Source: Streptomyces bauhiniae (GTDB lineage: Bacteria > Actinomycetota > Actinomycetes > Streptomycetales > Streptomycetaceae). From it: a DNA stretch of 64,000 bases. The DNA lies in contig NZ_SRRT01000006.1 in assembly GCF_004784475.1 (NCBI RefSeq), positions 434,001-498,000 of the forward strand, written 5' to 3'. Position 1 is the stretch's first letter. Each line of letters starts with the position of its first letter. The position numbers and the translations under genes were made by a program. The notes below the pieces were generated by a model. It was not told the DNA's origin, did no database searches, and saw only the letters and a program-made list of their open reading frames with translations. Shown piece by piece: positions 24,926 through 32,405 of this stretch.

Positions 24926-25335
24926 TAAGAGTTTGGAGAAATTGCCTGCGCGGATGTGGGTCGGAGAATGGTGCAGGGGGGTTGGCTTTGCATGGACATT
25001 TTGTGTTCCCTGACGACGAAGAAGTTTTCGACATCGTCGGTGAATGGCCGGAGATTCAAGAAAGTGGGGCGCGTGTACTGACCTGGCGCTCCGACGAGGG
25101 GATGTTTGTGCTCTCGTATGAAGCCGTTACCCGATCGGTCAGGGTGCGCTGGTCGAACGTCGAGGGGGATGCGCTGCTGGATGTCTACCGCGAGGGCGCC
25201 ACGCGGCTCACGTTCATATCCACTCCCTCGACTGTCGGTGCGCAGATCGACTTCTCTGTAGGCGAGTGTGCCGGCGTCATGGAAATCGATATCTTCCCCC
25301 GAATTTCAGTTCAGGACCGGCTCCTCTTCCAGTGA
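24922..25335 (+). CDS. Hypothetical protein, possible second immunity protein
   Basis: The first possible start, a GTG at 24922, overlaps the previous stop by GTGA. The sequence from about residue 25 (HGHFVFPDDEEVFDIVGEWPEIQESGARVLTWRSDEG) looks most protein-like. A TTG at 24988 after a GGGGGG run, or a GTG at 25003, may therefore be the real start. It has at most 137 residues, is acidic and probably beta-rich, and matches no family I recognise. Its low G+C and its place behind the toxin and first immunity gene suggest it came with the toxin tip. Confidence 0.6.
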   Translation: MIRVWRNCLRGCGSENGAGGLALHGHFVFPDDEEVFDIVGEWPEIQESGARVLTWRSDEGMFVLSYEAVTRSVRVRWSNVEGDALLDVYREGATRLTFISTPSTVGAQIDFSVGECAGVMEIDIFPRISVQDRLLFQ

Positions 25336-25346
25336 AGAGGGGATCT

Positions 25347-26183
25347 ATGCCGGAGGGAAGCTTGGAAGCGTCAACGGAACGCCCAGATCCGGATCTGGCC
25401 GTGCTGCTCACCTTGGACGGAAACCTCGCCCCTTCCTGGCTGAGCGGAAAGTCGGTGACCCCTCTCACCGCTGGTGAGCGGCTGGGCGCGATCCTGGCGG
25501 ACCGGGTGATGGCCGGGTGCCGCTCGACCGGCGCCACCCACCTCCGGTACGCCCCGCTCGGCGCGGACCCGATCGTGACGACCAGCGCGATCCCCGCCGA
25601 CGTGACCACCCGCCCGTCGACCCTCCTCTGGACCCCCGATCACCAGGGCGCGCTACTCTTCCCGGCCCCCGGCCACGTCCTGCTGGCCGGCACCAAGCCC
25701 TTCATGACAGCAGCCGTCCCCGAGGGCACCGACGCAGCCCGAGCCCGCTTCACCCGCTACGCCTGCAAACAAGCGGCCCGCCACCCCGAACTCCTCGCGG
25801 TGGCAGCTACGTACGTCCCCACCCACCACGCCTGGTCCGACGCCGCAGAGGTGCCCCCGGACACCGCGACCGCCCATCACCTGAACCTGCTACGCGAGTT
25901 CTCCAACGGCACCCTCCCAGCCCCCACCTTCGCCTACGCCTGGTGGCAGACCCGCCGAACTGCCAAGTCGAACGGCGAACGAGTCCGAGGCCCCCTGGAA
26001 GAACTCTTCAACCACGTCTTCCTGCTCCTGGAGGACTACGAAGTGGCCCCGGAGCTAGCTGAGCCCACCGATCTCACGGCTCCAGAACTCCAAGCAGCGG
26101 TGACCGAGGCATACCGGGACACCCAAGCGCCTGCTCTGATCCCTAGCGAGGGCGCCGCTTCGGCGGCACCGGGCCAGGGATGA
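25347..26183 (+). CDS. Hypothetical protein of the accessory region
   Basis: This 278-residue protein starts at an ATG with GAGGGG upstream. Visible features are a LAVLLTLDGNLAPSWLSGKSVTPLTAGERLG start, a Pro-rich middle and an acidic helical end (LEELFNHVFLLLEDYEVAPELAEP). There is no membrane segment and no family I recognise. Its 3' end overlaps the convergent Mrr-type gene by 41 nt, so one of the two ends may have been shifted by insertion. It may belong to the toxin/immunity neighbourhood, but there is no direct evidence. Confidence 0.7.
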   Translation: MPEGSLEASTERPDPDLAVLLTLDGNLAPSWLSGKSVTPLTAGERLGAILADRVMAGCRSTGATHLRYAPLGADPIVTTSAIPADVTTRPSTLLWTPDHQGALLFPAPGHVLLAGTKPFMTAAVPEGTDAARARFTRYACKQAARHPELLAVAATYVPTHHAWSDAAEVPPDTATAHHLNLLREFSNGTLPAPTFAYAWWQTRRTAKSNGERVRGPLEELFNHVFLLLEDYEVAPELAEPTDLTAPELQAAVTEAYRDTQAPALIPSEGAASAAPGQG

Positions 26184-27711
26184 CATCCAAGTTCATGTGT
26201 TCCTTGAACAGATGCACCAGATTCGCCCCGTCGAGGAGCTCAAGGCGACCGTGTTCGTTGGCGAACGCCTCACTGGCCGCGCCGAACCAGGATGTTGTCA
26301 CCAGGATTCCCTTGGCCGCCCGCTTGTGTTCCACGACGCCGGCGAGGGCGGACACGGTCTCGAACGGCACCACGTTCTTCGTGCGCTTGGCCTGGATGAC
26401 ACACAACCCCTTCATGACAGGGTCGGTGTTCATCGCCACCGCGTCGACCCCCTCGTCCTTCGACGGCTGGGTGTTCACGCTGTCCAGACCGATGGCCTCG
26501 AACAGTTGCCGAATGAGGTGCTCGAACTCGGTGGGCTTCAAGTCCATCAGCACGGGCCGACTGTCCAGACCGGCCACTACGTCCAGCCCGTCCATGAGGC
26601 GGAACTTGGACAAGTCGAACGTGACGAGCGGGCGTACCGCTTCCAGTTCATACGGGTTGGGTGAGATCAGTGAGCGCAGCCGCTTCAGGCAGGCACGCGG
26701 GTCAACCTGAGTGAGCACGAGTTCCTTGAACTCGTCTCGATCGGCCTGGAGGGTGATCAGGCAGGGATGCACGCTTCGCCCCGTGGCGCGGTCGATGGTG
26801 GCCACGTGTCCGTTCAAGGCGATGGACCGGACCACCCCCTCGGAGTCAGAGGTGAAGAGTTCATAGACGGTGCGTAGAGCCGTCTGCGCAAGAACGGAGG
26901 CGTACAACTCCTTGCGCTCTTTCTCGGGACGTGGAACGGGTGTGATCTCGTCGCGTGCCTTCACATACCGGTAGGCACGGGCGGCAGGGACTACGTCCTC
27001 CAAGGGGAGGTCGATCTCGACCAGCAAGTCGCCGGTGTCGGCCTGAAAGGAGACCTTGTTGGTCTTGGGAAAGCCGTGCGGATAGGTGGATGCCGCCAGG
27101 ACCTGGTTGGTGAACCACTCGACAGCTTCGACGTCTCTGTCCTGATATGCGTCCCGGCGCGCCTCAAGGTCGGCGTTCCACGCCTCGATCCGCGCAGCCT
27201 CTTCCTGATTGGCTTCCTCGTGGCGTGCACGCGCCCTGTCCAGCTTGTCCGCGCGCTCCAGTTCGTCACGGGCGTGGTCACGGAGTGCTCGATCGAACCG
27301 CTTCCGCGCGACTTCGACCTCCGCTTCGTACCCGCGACGCCCGAATCCGAGTGCACCGCGCAGCCCTCGGGGCGGCTCCGGCTCGTACTCCTCCCAACGG
27401 GGCAGCGGCGCCGCCTTCTTGCGTCCCTTGGGCGGCAGGAATAGGGAGGGCGTGAACTTCTGCTTCAGCCGGGCGAACGTCAGGGGTTTCCCGTCGAGCA
27501 CGGACGAGTGCAGCAGCTTGGTGAGTTGCTCGACATCGTGTTCCGCCACGCTGGTCCGATCGACCGCCTCCTGGGCGCGGGCTGCCTCGTAGGCCAGCTT
27601 CTCCTCACGAGCCTTGCGCTTGGCCGCGACTTCCGCGGCCTTCTGAGCCTTTTCCCGTTCCCTGTTCTGCCGCGCGAGTTCTCGCGCGTGTGGATCATTC
27701 CCGCCCGCCAC
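26143..27711 (-). CDS. Mrr-type restriction endonuclease with long coiled-coil N-terminus
   Basis: The C-terminal ~120 of 522 residues form an Mrr catalytic domain. They hold PTEFEHLIRQLFEAIGLDSVNTQPSKDEGVDAV, then CVIQAKRTKNVVPFETVSALAG and GILVTTSWFGAASEAFA. The D...QxK core of the PD-(D/E)XK fold is intact. Residues 1-190 are charged coiled coil (REREKAQKAAEVAAKRKAREEKL). A middle domain of about 200 residues is unassigned. Mrr enzymes cut modified DNA, while some relatives serve other defence roles. The GTG at 27711 after a GGGGGG run is preferred to the upstream codon at 27786. Confidence 0.85.
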   Translation of the reverse strand: MAGGNDPHARELARQNREREKAQKAAEVAAKRKAREEKLAYEAARAQEAVDRTSVAEHDVEQLTKLLHSSVLDGKPLTFARLKQKFTPSLFLPPKGRKKAAPLPRWEEYEPEPPRGLRGALGFGRRGYEAEVEVARKRFDRALRDHARDELERADKLDRARARHEEANQEEAARIEAWNADLEARRDAYQDRDVEAVEWFTNQVLAASTYPHGFPKTNKVSFQADTGDLLVEIDLPLEDVVPAARAYRYVKARDEITPVPRPEKERKELYASVLAQTALRTVYELFTSDSEGVVRSIALNGHVATIDRATGRSVHPCLITLQADRDEFKELVLTQVDPRACLKRLRSLISPNPYELEAVRPLVTFDLSKFRLMDGLDVVAGLDSRPVLMDLKPTEFEHLIRQLFEAIGLDSVNTQPSKDEGVDAVAMNTDPVMKGLCVIQAKRTKNVVPFETVSALAGVVEHKRAAKGILVTTSWFGAASEAFANEHGRLELLDGANLVHLFKEHMNLDVIPGPVPPKRRPR

Positions 27712-27810
27712 TGCGCCCCCCAACTCGGTACCTGAGATTCCTTGACGGTGGACTGCCCATGCTGGCCGGCGAACGAACCTGATCACGGGCTGTCACGCGG
27801 ACCCACGGGG

Positions 27811-28299
27811 CTACTCAGGTGTCGTTGGCATACGGCTGACGATGTCGGCCAGCGGACCTCGATATGTAGTGCCGAGCTGGCTCACCACTCCCACGGTGGG
27901 GCCTGGACCATTCCTCAAGCGACTCACGTAGTTCTCGGGCAGCAGTACCCGGTCGCCGACCTCAAGCAGGTCCCCTCCCCGCCACCGGTAGGCGTATCCG
28001 CCGACATCCACCACCTGATGGCCGCCCACTTCATATACGCGTTTGGCGCCGTCGAGCTGTTCCTCGAGCTCATGGACGCGCCTCTCCAACTGTTCGATCC
28101 GCGACGCGGAAGACCGCGCGCTGCTCTTCCAGCCGGTCTCGTGACCTTCTCTCCACCCGCGCCGGTGGGCTTCAGTGACGGCCTTGTCCTGCTCAGTGGC
28201 GTGCGTGCCACACGCCACGTCCGAACCGGACAGCCGCATCTTGCATGGGCTCCCGGAACGGGTCGGTCGTCCACAGCGACGATCGTGCTGGTCGGTCAT
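27811..28299 (-). CDS. Small Cys/His and coiled-coil protein
   Basis: This 162-residue protein begins with CGRPTRSGSPCKMRLSGSD and ACGTH, a C...C...C..H cluster that could bind zinc. A Trp/Gly/His stretch and a short coiled coil (SASRIEQLERRVHELEEQLDGAK, about 66-88) follow. The rest is a small beta-rich tail. I do not recognise the family. It lies next to the Mrr-type gene on the same strand, about 100 nt upstream of it, and divergent from the Crp/Fnr gene. Confidence 0.7.
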   Translation of the reverse strand: MTDQHDRRCGRPTRSGSPCKMRLSGSDVACGTHATEQDKAVTEAHRRGWREGHETGWKSSARSSASRIEQLERRVHELEEQLDGAKRVYEVGGHQVVDVGGYAYRWRGGDLLEVGDRVLLPENYVSRLRNGPGPTVGVVSQLGTTYRGPLADIVSRMPTTPE

Positions 28300-28408
28300 G
28301 TGAGGCCCCCCTCGTACGACAGGACAAGATCCTCTCTCGCCCCTTCAGAGAAGAGACCACGGAATCAGGCCAACGTCCGATCCCGTCGGCTTAAGGATTG
28401 GCAGTGGG

Positions 28409-28424
28409 TATGGAACATTCCATA
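28409..28424. promoter_or_regulatory. Palindromic operator upstream of the Crp/Fnr gene
   Basis: TATGGAA-CA-TTCCATA is a perfect 7-bp inverted repeat with a 2-nt centre. It lies in the spacer of a possible promoter: TTGGCA at 28398-28403, 17 nt, then CATAGA at 28421-28426. A second copy occurs at 29141-29156. The site probably binds the adjacent regulator, which would then repress its own gene. Confidence 0.75.
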
Positions 28425-28453
28425 GAGGAGGGCCGAACCGTACGCTCACCTCT

Positions 28454-29116
28454 ATGGCGAATGAAGCTCACTCGATCACCGACGTCCTGAGGGAAGACCA
28501 ACGTCAGGCCCTGCATGACCGGGGTGTCGAGGTGCGTTTTCCGGAAGGGCAGACCATCTTCTGGGAGGGGCAACCTTCTCGGTCCGTCCTGGTCATTGAG
28601 CACGGCCATATCAAGGTGACCCGGCGGGCGGCCGACGGTACCGAGGTGATTCTCGCCGTCCGGGGTCCTGGAGAGGTCATGGGAGACGAGGGGGTCCTCA
28701 TGGGGGAGGTGCGCTCTGCGTCCGTCACAGCGATCACGGAGGTGGCCGGCGTGGACATTGCAGCGGACTCCCTTCTTTCCTTCATTGAGGAAGAGCGCCT
28801 GTGGCCGGTGATGTACAAGGCTGCGGTCTGGCGTCGACGAGAGTCGGACCAGCAGGCGGTCCTGGCCCGGATGGGAGTCAAGAATCGGCTCGCTCGGTGG
28901 CTGCTCGAGCTGGCCGCTGAGTTCGGCAGCCTGCGTGGCGAGGACTGGGTGCTCGATGTCCCTGTCAGTCAGAACGACCTGGCCAACAGGATCGGCGCGT
29001 CGCGAGACGCGGTGGCGATCGCGCTGCGGCAACTGCGCGAGCAGGGGCTCGTCAGTACAGGACGACGTCAGATCACGCTCCACGACCTTGAAGGTCTGCG
29101 TAGATTGACAGTGTGA
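28454..29116 (+). CDS. Crp/Fnr family transcriptional regulator
   Basis: This 220-residue protein has a cyclic-nucleotide-binding-like domain at about 20-125 (FPEGQTIFWEGQPSRSVLVIEHGHIKVTRR, GPGEVMGDEGVLMGEVRSASV). A C-terminal winged helix follows at about 145-220 (DLANRIGASRDAVAIALRQLREQGLV). There is no Fnr-type cysteine cluster. It is distinct from the housekeeping Crp at 41292. Its codons are less G/C-rich than core genes. The ATG has no clear ribosome site and could be near the transcript 5' end. Paired operators before it and before the next gene suggest it controls both. Confidence 0.88.
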   Translation: MANEAHSITDVLREDQRQALHDRGVEVRFPEGQTIFWEGQPSRSVLVIEHGHIKVTRRAADGTEVILAVRGPGEVMGDEGVLMGEVRSASVTAITEVAGVDIAADSLLSFIEEERLWPVMYKAAVWRRRESDQQAVLARMGVKNRLARWLLELAAEFGSLRGEDWVLDVPVSQNDLANRIGASRDAVAIALRQLREQGLVSTGRRQITLHDLEGLRRLTV

Positions 29117-29140
29117 AGCATGTAGACACCCATTGATAAC

Positions 29141-29156
29141 TATGGAAAATTCCACA
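29141..29156. promoter_or_regulatory. Second copy of the TATGGAA palindrome
   Basis: TATGGAA-AA-TTCCACA matches the operator at 28409 with one changed position in the right half and a different centre. It lies 33 nt before the small membrane-protein gene. It overlaps a possible -10 (AAAATT). Confidence 0.7.
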
Positions 29157-29188
29157 GAAGAACGCTGAGACTCGATGGGGAGGACTGT

Positions 29189-29404
29189 ATGACGTTGCAG
29201 ATCGTAGGCGCCCTCTGTGTCGCTGTTGCCATCGTGGGGGGAGGAATGAAGATCAACGAGGTGGAGGTCCCGCGCCTTTCGGCGCGACGGGTAGCCGCGC
29301 TGGCCTTCGCCGGGCTTCTCTTTGTCGGGGCAGGGCTCTTGGTCGACCAGACCGCACGTCGTCCTGCCTCGGCGGCGCATCAGTTCATCTCGTCGGCGCG
29401 ATGA
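29189..29404 (+). CDS. Small two-helix membrane protein
   Basis: This 71-residue protein has two hydrophobic segments (residues 3-20, QIVGALCVAVAIVGGG, and 36-52, ALAFAGLLFVGAGLLV). A charged stretch lies between them, and the tail is basic. GGAGG precedes the ATG at a good distance. No family is recognised. The TATGGAA operator just upstream links its expression to the Crp/Fnr regulator. Confidence 0.75.
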   Translation: MTLQIVGALCVAVAIVGGGMKINEVEVPRLSARRVAALAFAGLLFVGAGLLVDQTARRPASAAHQFISSAR

Positions 29405-29452
29405 ATCCCCGGGGGCGTCGATCATCTGGCCAACGACATGGAAGGACGCGTC

Positions 29453-29776
29453 ATGGCGGACGAGCTAGGTCCGTTCCAGGGCATGTGGGAAGCCTGGGAC
29501 GAAGCGCACAACGAGATCACCCGTAAGCCGCTGTCCCATTTCCGCAGCACTGCGGATATCCAGTTCGACGAAGTGGAGGAGCACCTTGCCGTCGGTGACA
29601 GGGAAGCCGCTGCCCGCGAGGTCGCTGACATCATCAGCGTCGCCCTCAACGTCATGCGCTGGCTCGGCCACACGCCGGAGGAAATCGCGGAGATCGTCCG
29701 GAGCCGGGCCGAGCTTCGAATGAAGGGGCAGGCGCTGGCAATCTTGGACAAGTACATGGATCAGTACGGGACCTGA
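29453..29776 (+). CDS. MazG-like nucleotide pyrophosphohydrolase
   Basis: This 107-residue helical protein has the MazG/dUTPase-like metal-binding pattern DEVEEHLAVGDREAAAREVADIISVALNVMRWLG. The EVEE helix is followed by ExxD (EVAD), both coordinating magnesium in the family. GGAAGG is 7 nt before the ATG at 29453; an ATG at 29438 is possible. MazG-type enzymes hydrolyse (d)NTPs and occur in housekeeping, starvation and phage-defence settings. It may be co-transcribed with the small membrane protein. Confidence 0.7.
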   Translation: MADELGPFQGMWEAWDEAHNEITRKPLSHFRSTADIQFDEVEEHLAVGDREAAAREVADIISVALNVMRWLGHTPEEIAEIVRSRAELRMKGQALAILDKYMDQYGT

Positions 29777-29820
29777 GTCCCATCCCAGATGGCACCTGGA
29801 ACGTCTCCGCACACAAATCA

Positions 29821-29850
29821 GGCCCGGTGCTGATCCCTCAGCACCGGGCC
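29821..29850 (-). terminator. Intrinsic terminator of the tRNA-Pro transcript
   Basis: A perfect 13-bp stem with a 4-nt loop lies 7 nt after the tRNA 3' end. On the minus strand it is followed by a T-rich run (TGATTTGTGTG). It may also stop transcripts of the MazG-like gene on the plus strand, where CAAATCA precedes it. Confidence 0.8.
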
Positions 29851-29857
29851 CTCACTG

Positions 29858-29931
29858 TCGGGGTGGCGGGATTTGAACCCACGACCTCTTCGTCCCGAAC
29901 GAAGCGCGCTGCCAAGCTGCGCTACACCCCG
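29858..29931 (-). tRNA. tRNA-Pro (anticodon CGG)
   Basis: The minus strand gives a complete cloverleaf of 74 nt. The acceptor arm pairs CGGGGTG with CACCCCG. The anticodon loop reads TTCGGGA with anticodon CGG, and the T-loop is GGTTCAAATC. The discriminator is A, and CCA is not encoded. Its 3' end faces the accessory region to the left. Confidence 0.95.
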
Positions 29932-29995
29932 ATGTCGCTGCTGTCGCGGCGACGTCGTTTACTTTAGCCCACCGGGGGCCTCAGGCGAAATCCGG

Positions 29996-30742
29996 TTAGA
30001 CGCGGCGGCGGACCGGGGAGGGGCGGGCGTGGTCGAGGGCGATCAGGAGCACCGCGGAGGCGTAGATCGCCAGGCCCAGCAGGAGCGCGTTGGCCAGGGT
30101 GTGGCGGTAGCCGTGGGCCGGGACGTCCAGGAAGGGGTAGAGGGAGCGGGCCCGGGTCAGCAGGAAGATCAGGTACGCCAGGGGGAACAGCAGCCAGCCC
30201 GCCGCCTGCCGCAGATGCATCCGTGACGCCGGCGTCAGCAGCAGCCAGTCCAGTACCGCCGCCAGCGGCACCAGCGTGTGCAGCACCTGGAGCGCCGCCC
30301 ACTGGGCGTGCCACCGCGCCGGCGGCGCCGTCGCGCCCGTCATGGTGAACGGAGGCGTCGTGTGGGCCAGCAGCCCGTGGTACACCACCGCGCCGATCAC
30401 CACGTACAGCAGCACCGCCCCCGTCAGCGCGGCCGGCAGGGCGCGGCGGGGGCGCCAGGAGCGCGAGGCCGACACCAGCATGACCACCGCCAGCAGCACC
30501 GTGCTCTGGACCTGGAAGTAGCTCAGCGCGCGGGCCGGGCCGGCCAGGTAGATCTCCAGGGCCACCCCCGCCCCCGCCAGCAGCGCGGTCAGCAGGCGGT
30601 ACGCGGCCACCAGGGGGCGACGGACCGGCGCCACCACCGCCGTCACCGGCACGAACGACGGCTTCAGTACGGGCGTGCTCTCCCAGGGGATCGCGGGCAG
30701 ATCCGGGATCTCCCGGGGCACGGGCGGTATCGGTGCGGTCAT
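29996..30742 (-). CDS. Pr6Pr family membrane protein
   Basis: This 248-residue protein has six hydrophobic segments after a Pro-rich N-terminus. They include VAAYRLLTALLAGAGVALEI, YFQVQSTVLLAVVMLVSA and LVPLAAVLDWLLLTP. The spacing and the YFTxQS-like and HxxVP-like positions match the Pr6Pr (AIG1/FAR-17a-like) membrane family. The role of the family in bacteria is unknown. It is probably a single-gene unit. Confidence 0.85.
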   Translation of the reverse strand: MTAPIPPVPREIPDLPAIPWESTPVLKPSFVPVTAVVAPVRRPLVAAYRLLTALLAGAGVALEIYLAGPARALSYFQVQSTVLLAVVMLVSASRSWRPRRALPAALTGAVLLYVVIGAVVYHGLLAHTTPPFTMTGATAPPARWHAQWAALQVLHTLVPLAAVLDWLLLTPASRMHLRQAAGWLLFPLAYLIFLLTRARSLYPFLDVPAHGYRHTLANALLLGLAIYASAVLLIALDHARPSPVRRRV

Positions 30743-30841
30743 GCCCTCACGCTAGGCAGGAGGGCGAAATGCGACCATTCAGGGCAATCCGATCGGGTTA
30801 CGCCCGCCCCATCGCCTGCCTCACCGCCCGCCCAGCCAGGC

Positions 30842-31768
30842 TCACACCCGCTCCACCAGCGTCAGCAGCGTCGCCTCCGGCGGGCAGGCGAAGCGGATCG
30901 GGGTGTAGCGGTTCGTGCCGCAGCCCGCCGAGACGTGCAGGTAGGACGTGTTGCCCTCCGCCGTGTGGGTGGACAGCCCCTTCACCCGGTCGGTGTCCAG
31001 GTCGCAGTTGGTGACCAGTGCGCCGTAGAAGGGGATGCAGAGCTGGCCCCCGTGGGTGTGCCCGGCGAGGACCAGCGGGTAGCCGTCCGCCGTGAAGGCG
31101 TCCAGGGAGCGCAGGTACGGCGCGTGCACGACGCCCATCGAGAAGTCGTGGCCCTCGGAGGGGCCGCCGGCCACGCGGGCGTAGCGGTCACGCTTGATGT
31201 GCGGGTCGTCCAGGCCGGTCAGCTCGATGGAGACGCCCTCGACCTTCAGCACGCCCCGCTGGTTGGTCAGGTTCAGCCAGCCCGCGGTGTCGAAGCCGTC
31301 CCTGAGGTCCTCCCAGGGGTTGTGGACCACGCCGACCGCGGGCGCGTTGCCGTTCAGGCCGTGCTTCCCGCTCGTCTTCTCCAGCAAGTACCGCGCGGGG
31401 TTGCGGAGTTTGGGACCGTAGTAGTCGTTGGAGCCGAAGACGTACGCGCCCGGGAACTCCATCAGCGGGCCCAGCGCGTCCAGCGTCTCCGGGACGCCCT
31501 CGGGGTCGGAGAGGTTGTCGCCGGTGTTGATCACGAAGTCGGGGCGCAGCCCGGCCAGCGACTGGAGCCAGCGCTGCTTCTTGCGCTGCCCGCCCACCAT
31601 GTGGATGTCGGAGACCTGAAGCATCCGCAGCGGGCGCATGCCCGGCGGGAGGACCGGCACGGTCACTCGTCGGAGGCGGAAGGAGCGGACCTCGAAGCCC
31701 GCCGCGTACGCCACTCCGGCGGCCCCGGCCGCCATGATCCCCAGGGGTACTCCGTATCGCGCGCGCAT
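30842..31768 (-). CDS. Metallophosphoesterase
   Basis: This 308-residue protein has an N-terminal membrane anchor (GIMAAGAAGVAYAAGF). It then carries all metallophosphoesterase motifs in order: QVSDIHM (about 52), INTGDNLSD (about 80), GSNDYYGP (about 112), VVHAP (about 213) and LAGHTHGGQ (about 233). It binds two metal ions and cleaves phosphoesters; the substrate is unknown. It is convergent with nothing and stands alone on the minus strand. Confidence 0.94.
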   Translation of the reverse strand: MRARYGVPLGIMAAGAAGVAYAAGFEVRSFRLRRVTVPVLPPGMRPLRMLQVSDIHMVGGQRKKQRWLQSLAGLRPDFVINTGDNLSDPEGVPETLDALGPLMEFPGAYVFGSNDYYGPKLRNPARYLLEKTSGKHGLNGNAPAVGVVHNPWEDLRDGFDTAGWLNLTNQRGVLKVEGVSIELTGLDDPHIKRDRYARVAGGPSEGHDFSMGVVHAPYLRSLDAFTADGYPLVLAGHTHGGQLCIPFYGALVTNCDLDTDRVKGLSTHTAEGNTSYLHVSAGCGTNRYTPIRFACPPEATLLTLVERV

Positions 31769-31875
31769 ACGCCCATCGTGTCAGACCCCGCCGAAGCCTC
31801 AAGAGGTGGCGCCCCCTTGATCAAGGCCCCTTAATCAAGGGGCGTTCGGCATGACGCACCTGCGACAATCGCTCC

Positions 31876-32343
31876 ATGACCACCACGCTCAAGTCGAAGC
31901 TCCACGACGACCTCAACGCCGCGATCCGCGAGCGCGACGAGCTGCGCTCCGCGACGCTCCGGCTGACCCTCGCCGCGATCACCAAGGAGGAGGTCGCGGG
32001 CAAGGAGAAGCGCGAGCTGTCCGACGACGAGGTCCTCAAGGTGATCACCAAGGAGGCGAAGAAGCGCCGCGAGGCCGCGGACGCCTTCGCCCAGGGCGGT
32101 CGTCCCGCGCAGGCCGAGCGGGAGAAGGCGGAGGGCGAGCTGCTCGCCACCTACCTGCCCAAGCAGCTCTCTGACGACGAGCTGACCACGATCGTGGCCC
32201 AGGCCGTCGAGGAGGCCAGGGCGGGCGGCGCCGAGGGGCCGCGGGCCATGGGTGCCGTCATGAAGATCGTGAACCCCAAGGTGGCCGGCCAGGCCGACGG
32301 CGGCCGCGTCGCCGCGATCGTGAAGCAGCAGCTCCAGGGCTAG
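31876..32343 (+). CDS. GatB/YqeY domain protein
   Basis: This 155-residue helical protein matches stand-alone YqeY proteins (LKSKLHDDLNAAIRERDELRSATLRLTLAAI; EKAEGELLATYLPKQLSDDEL). It is related to the tRNA-binding tail of the GatB amidotransferase subunit. Its exact role is uncertain. It ends at a strong bidirectional terminator opposite the PBP gene. Confidence 0.94.
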   Translation: MTTTLKSKLHDDLNAAIRERDELRSATLRLTLAAITKEEVAGKEKRELSDDEVLKVITKEAKKRREAADAFAQGGRPAQAEREKAEGELLATYLPKQLSDDELTTIVAQAVEEARAGGAEGPRAMGAVMKIVNPKVAGQADGGRVAAIVKQQLQG

Positions 32344-32352
32344 GCAGAACAT

Positions 32353-32394
32353 GACAGTGGGGCCGCACCCGTAAAAAGGTGCGGCCCCACTGTC
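32353..32394. terminator. Bidirectional terminator between yqeY and the PBP gene
   Basis: A perfect 17-bp stem (32353-32369 with 32378-32394) surrounds an 8-nt loop containing five A's. It sits in the 62-nt gap between the two convergent genes. Confidence 0.9.
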
Positions 32395-32405
32395 GTAGAA
32401 GAACC

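Noticed and set aside
29858..29931. tRNA-Pro as attachment site of an integrated element
   Set aside because: No integrase gene, no second copy of the tRNA 3' end and no excisionase were found in the window.
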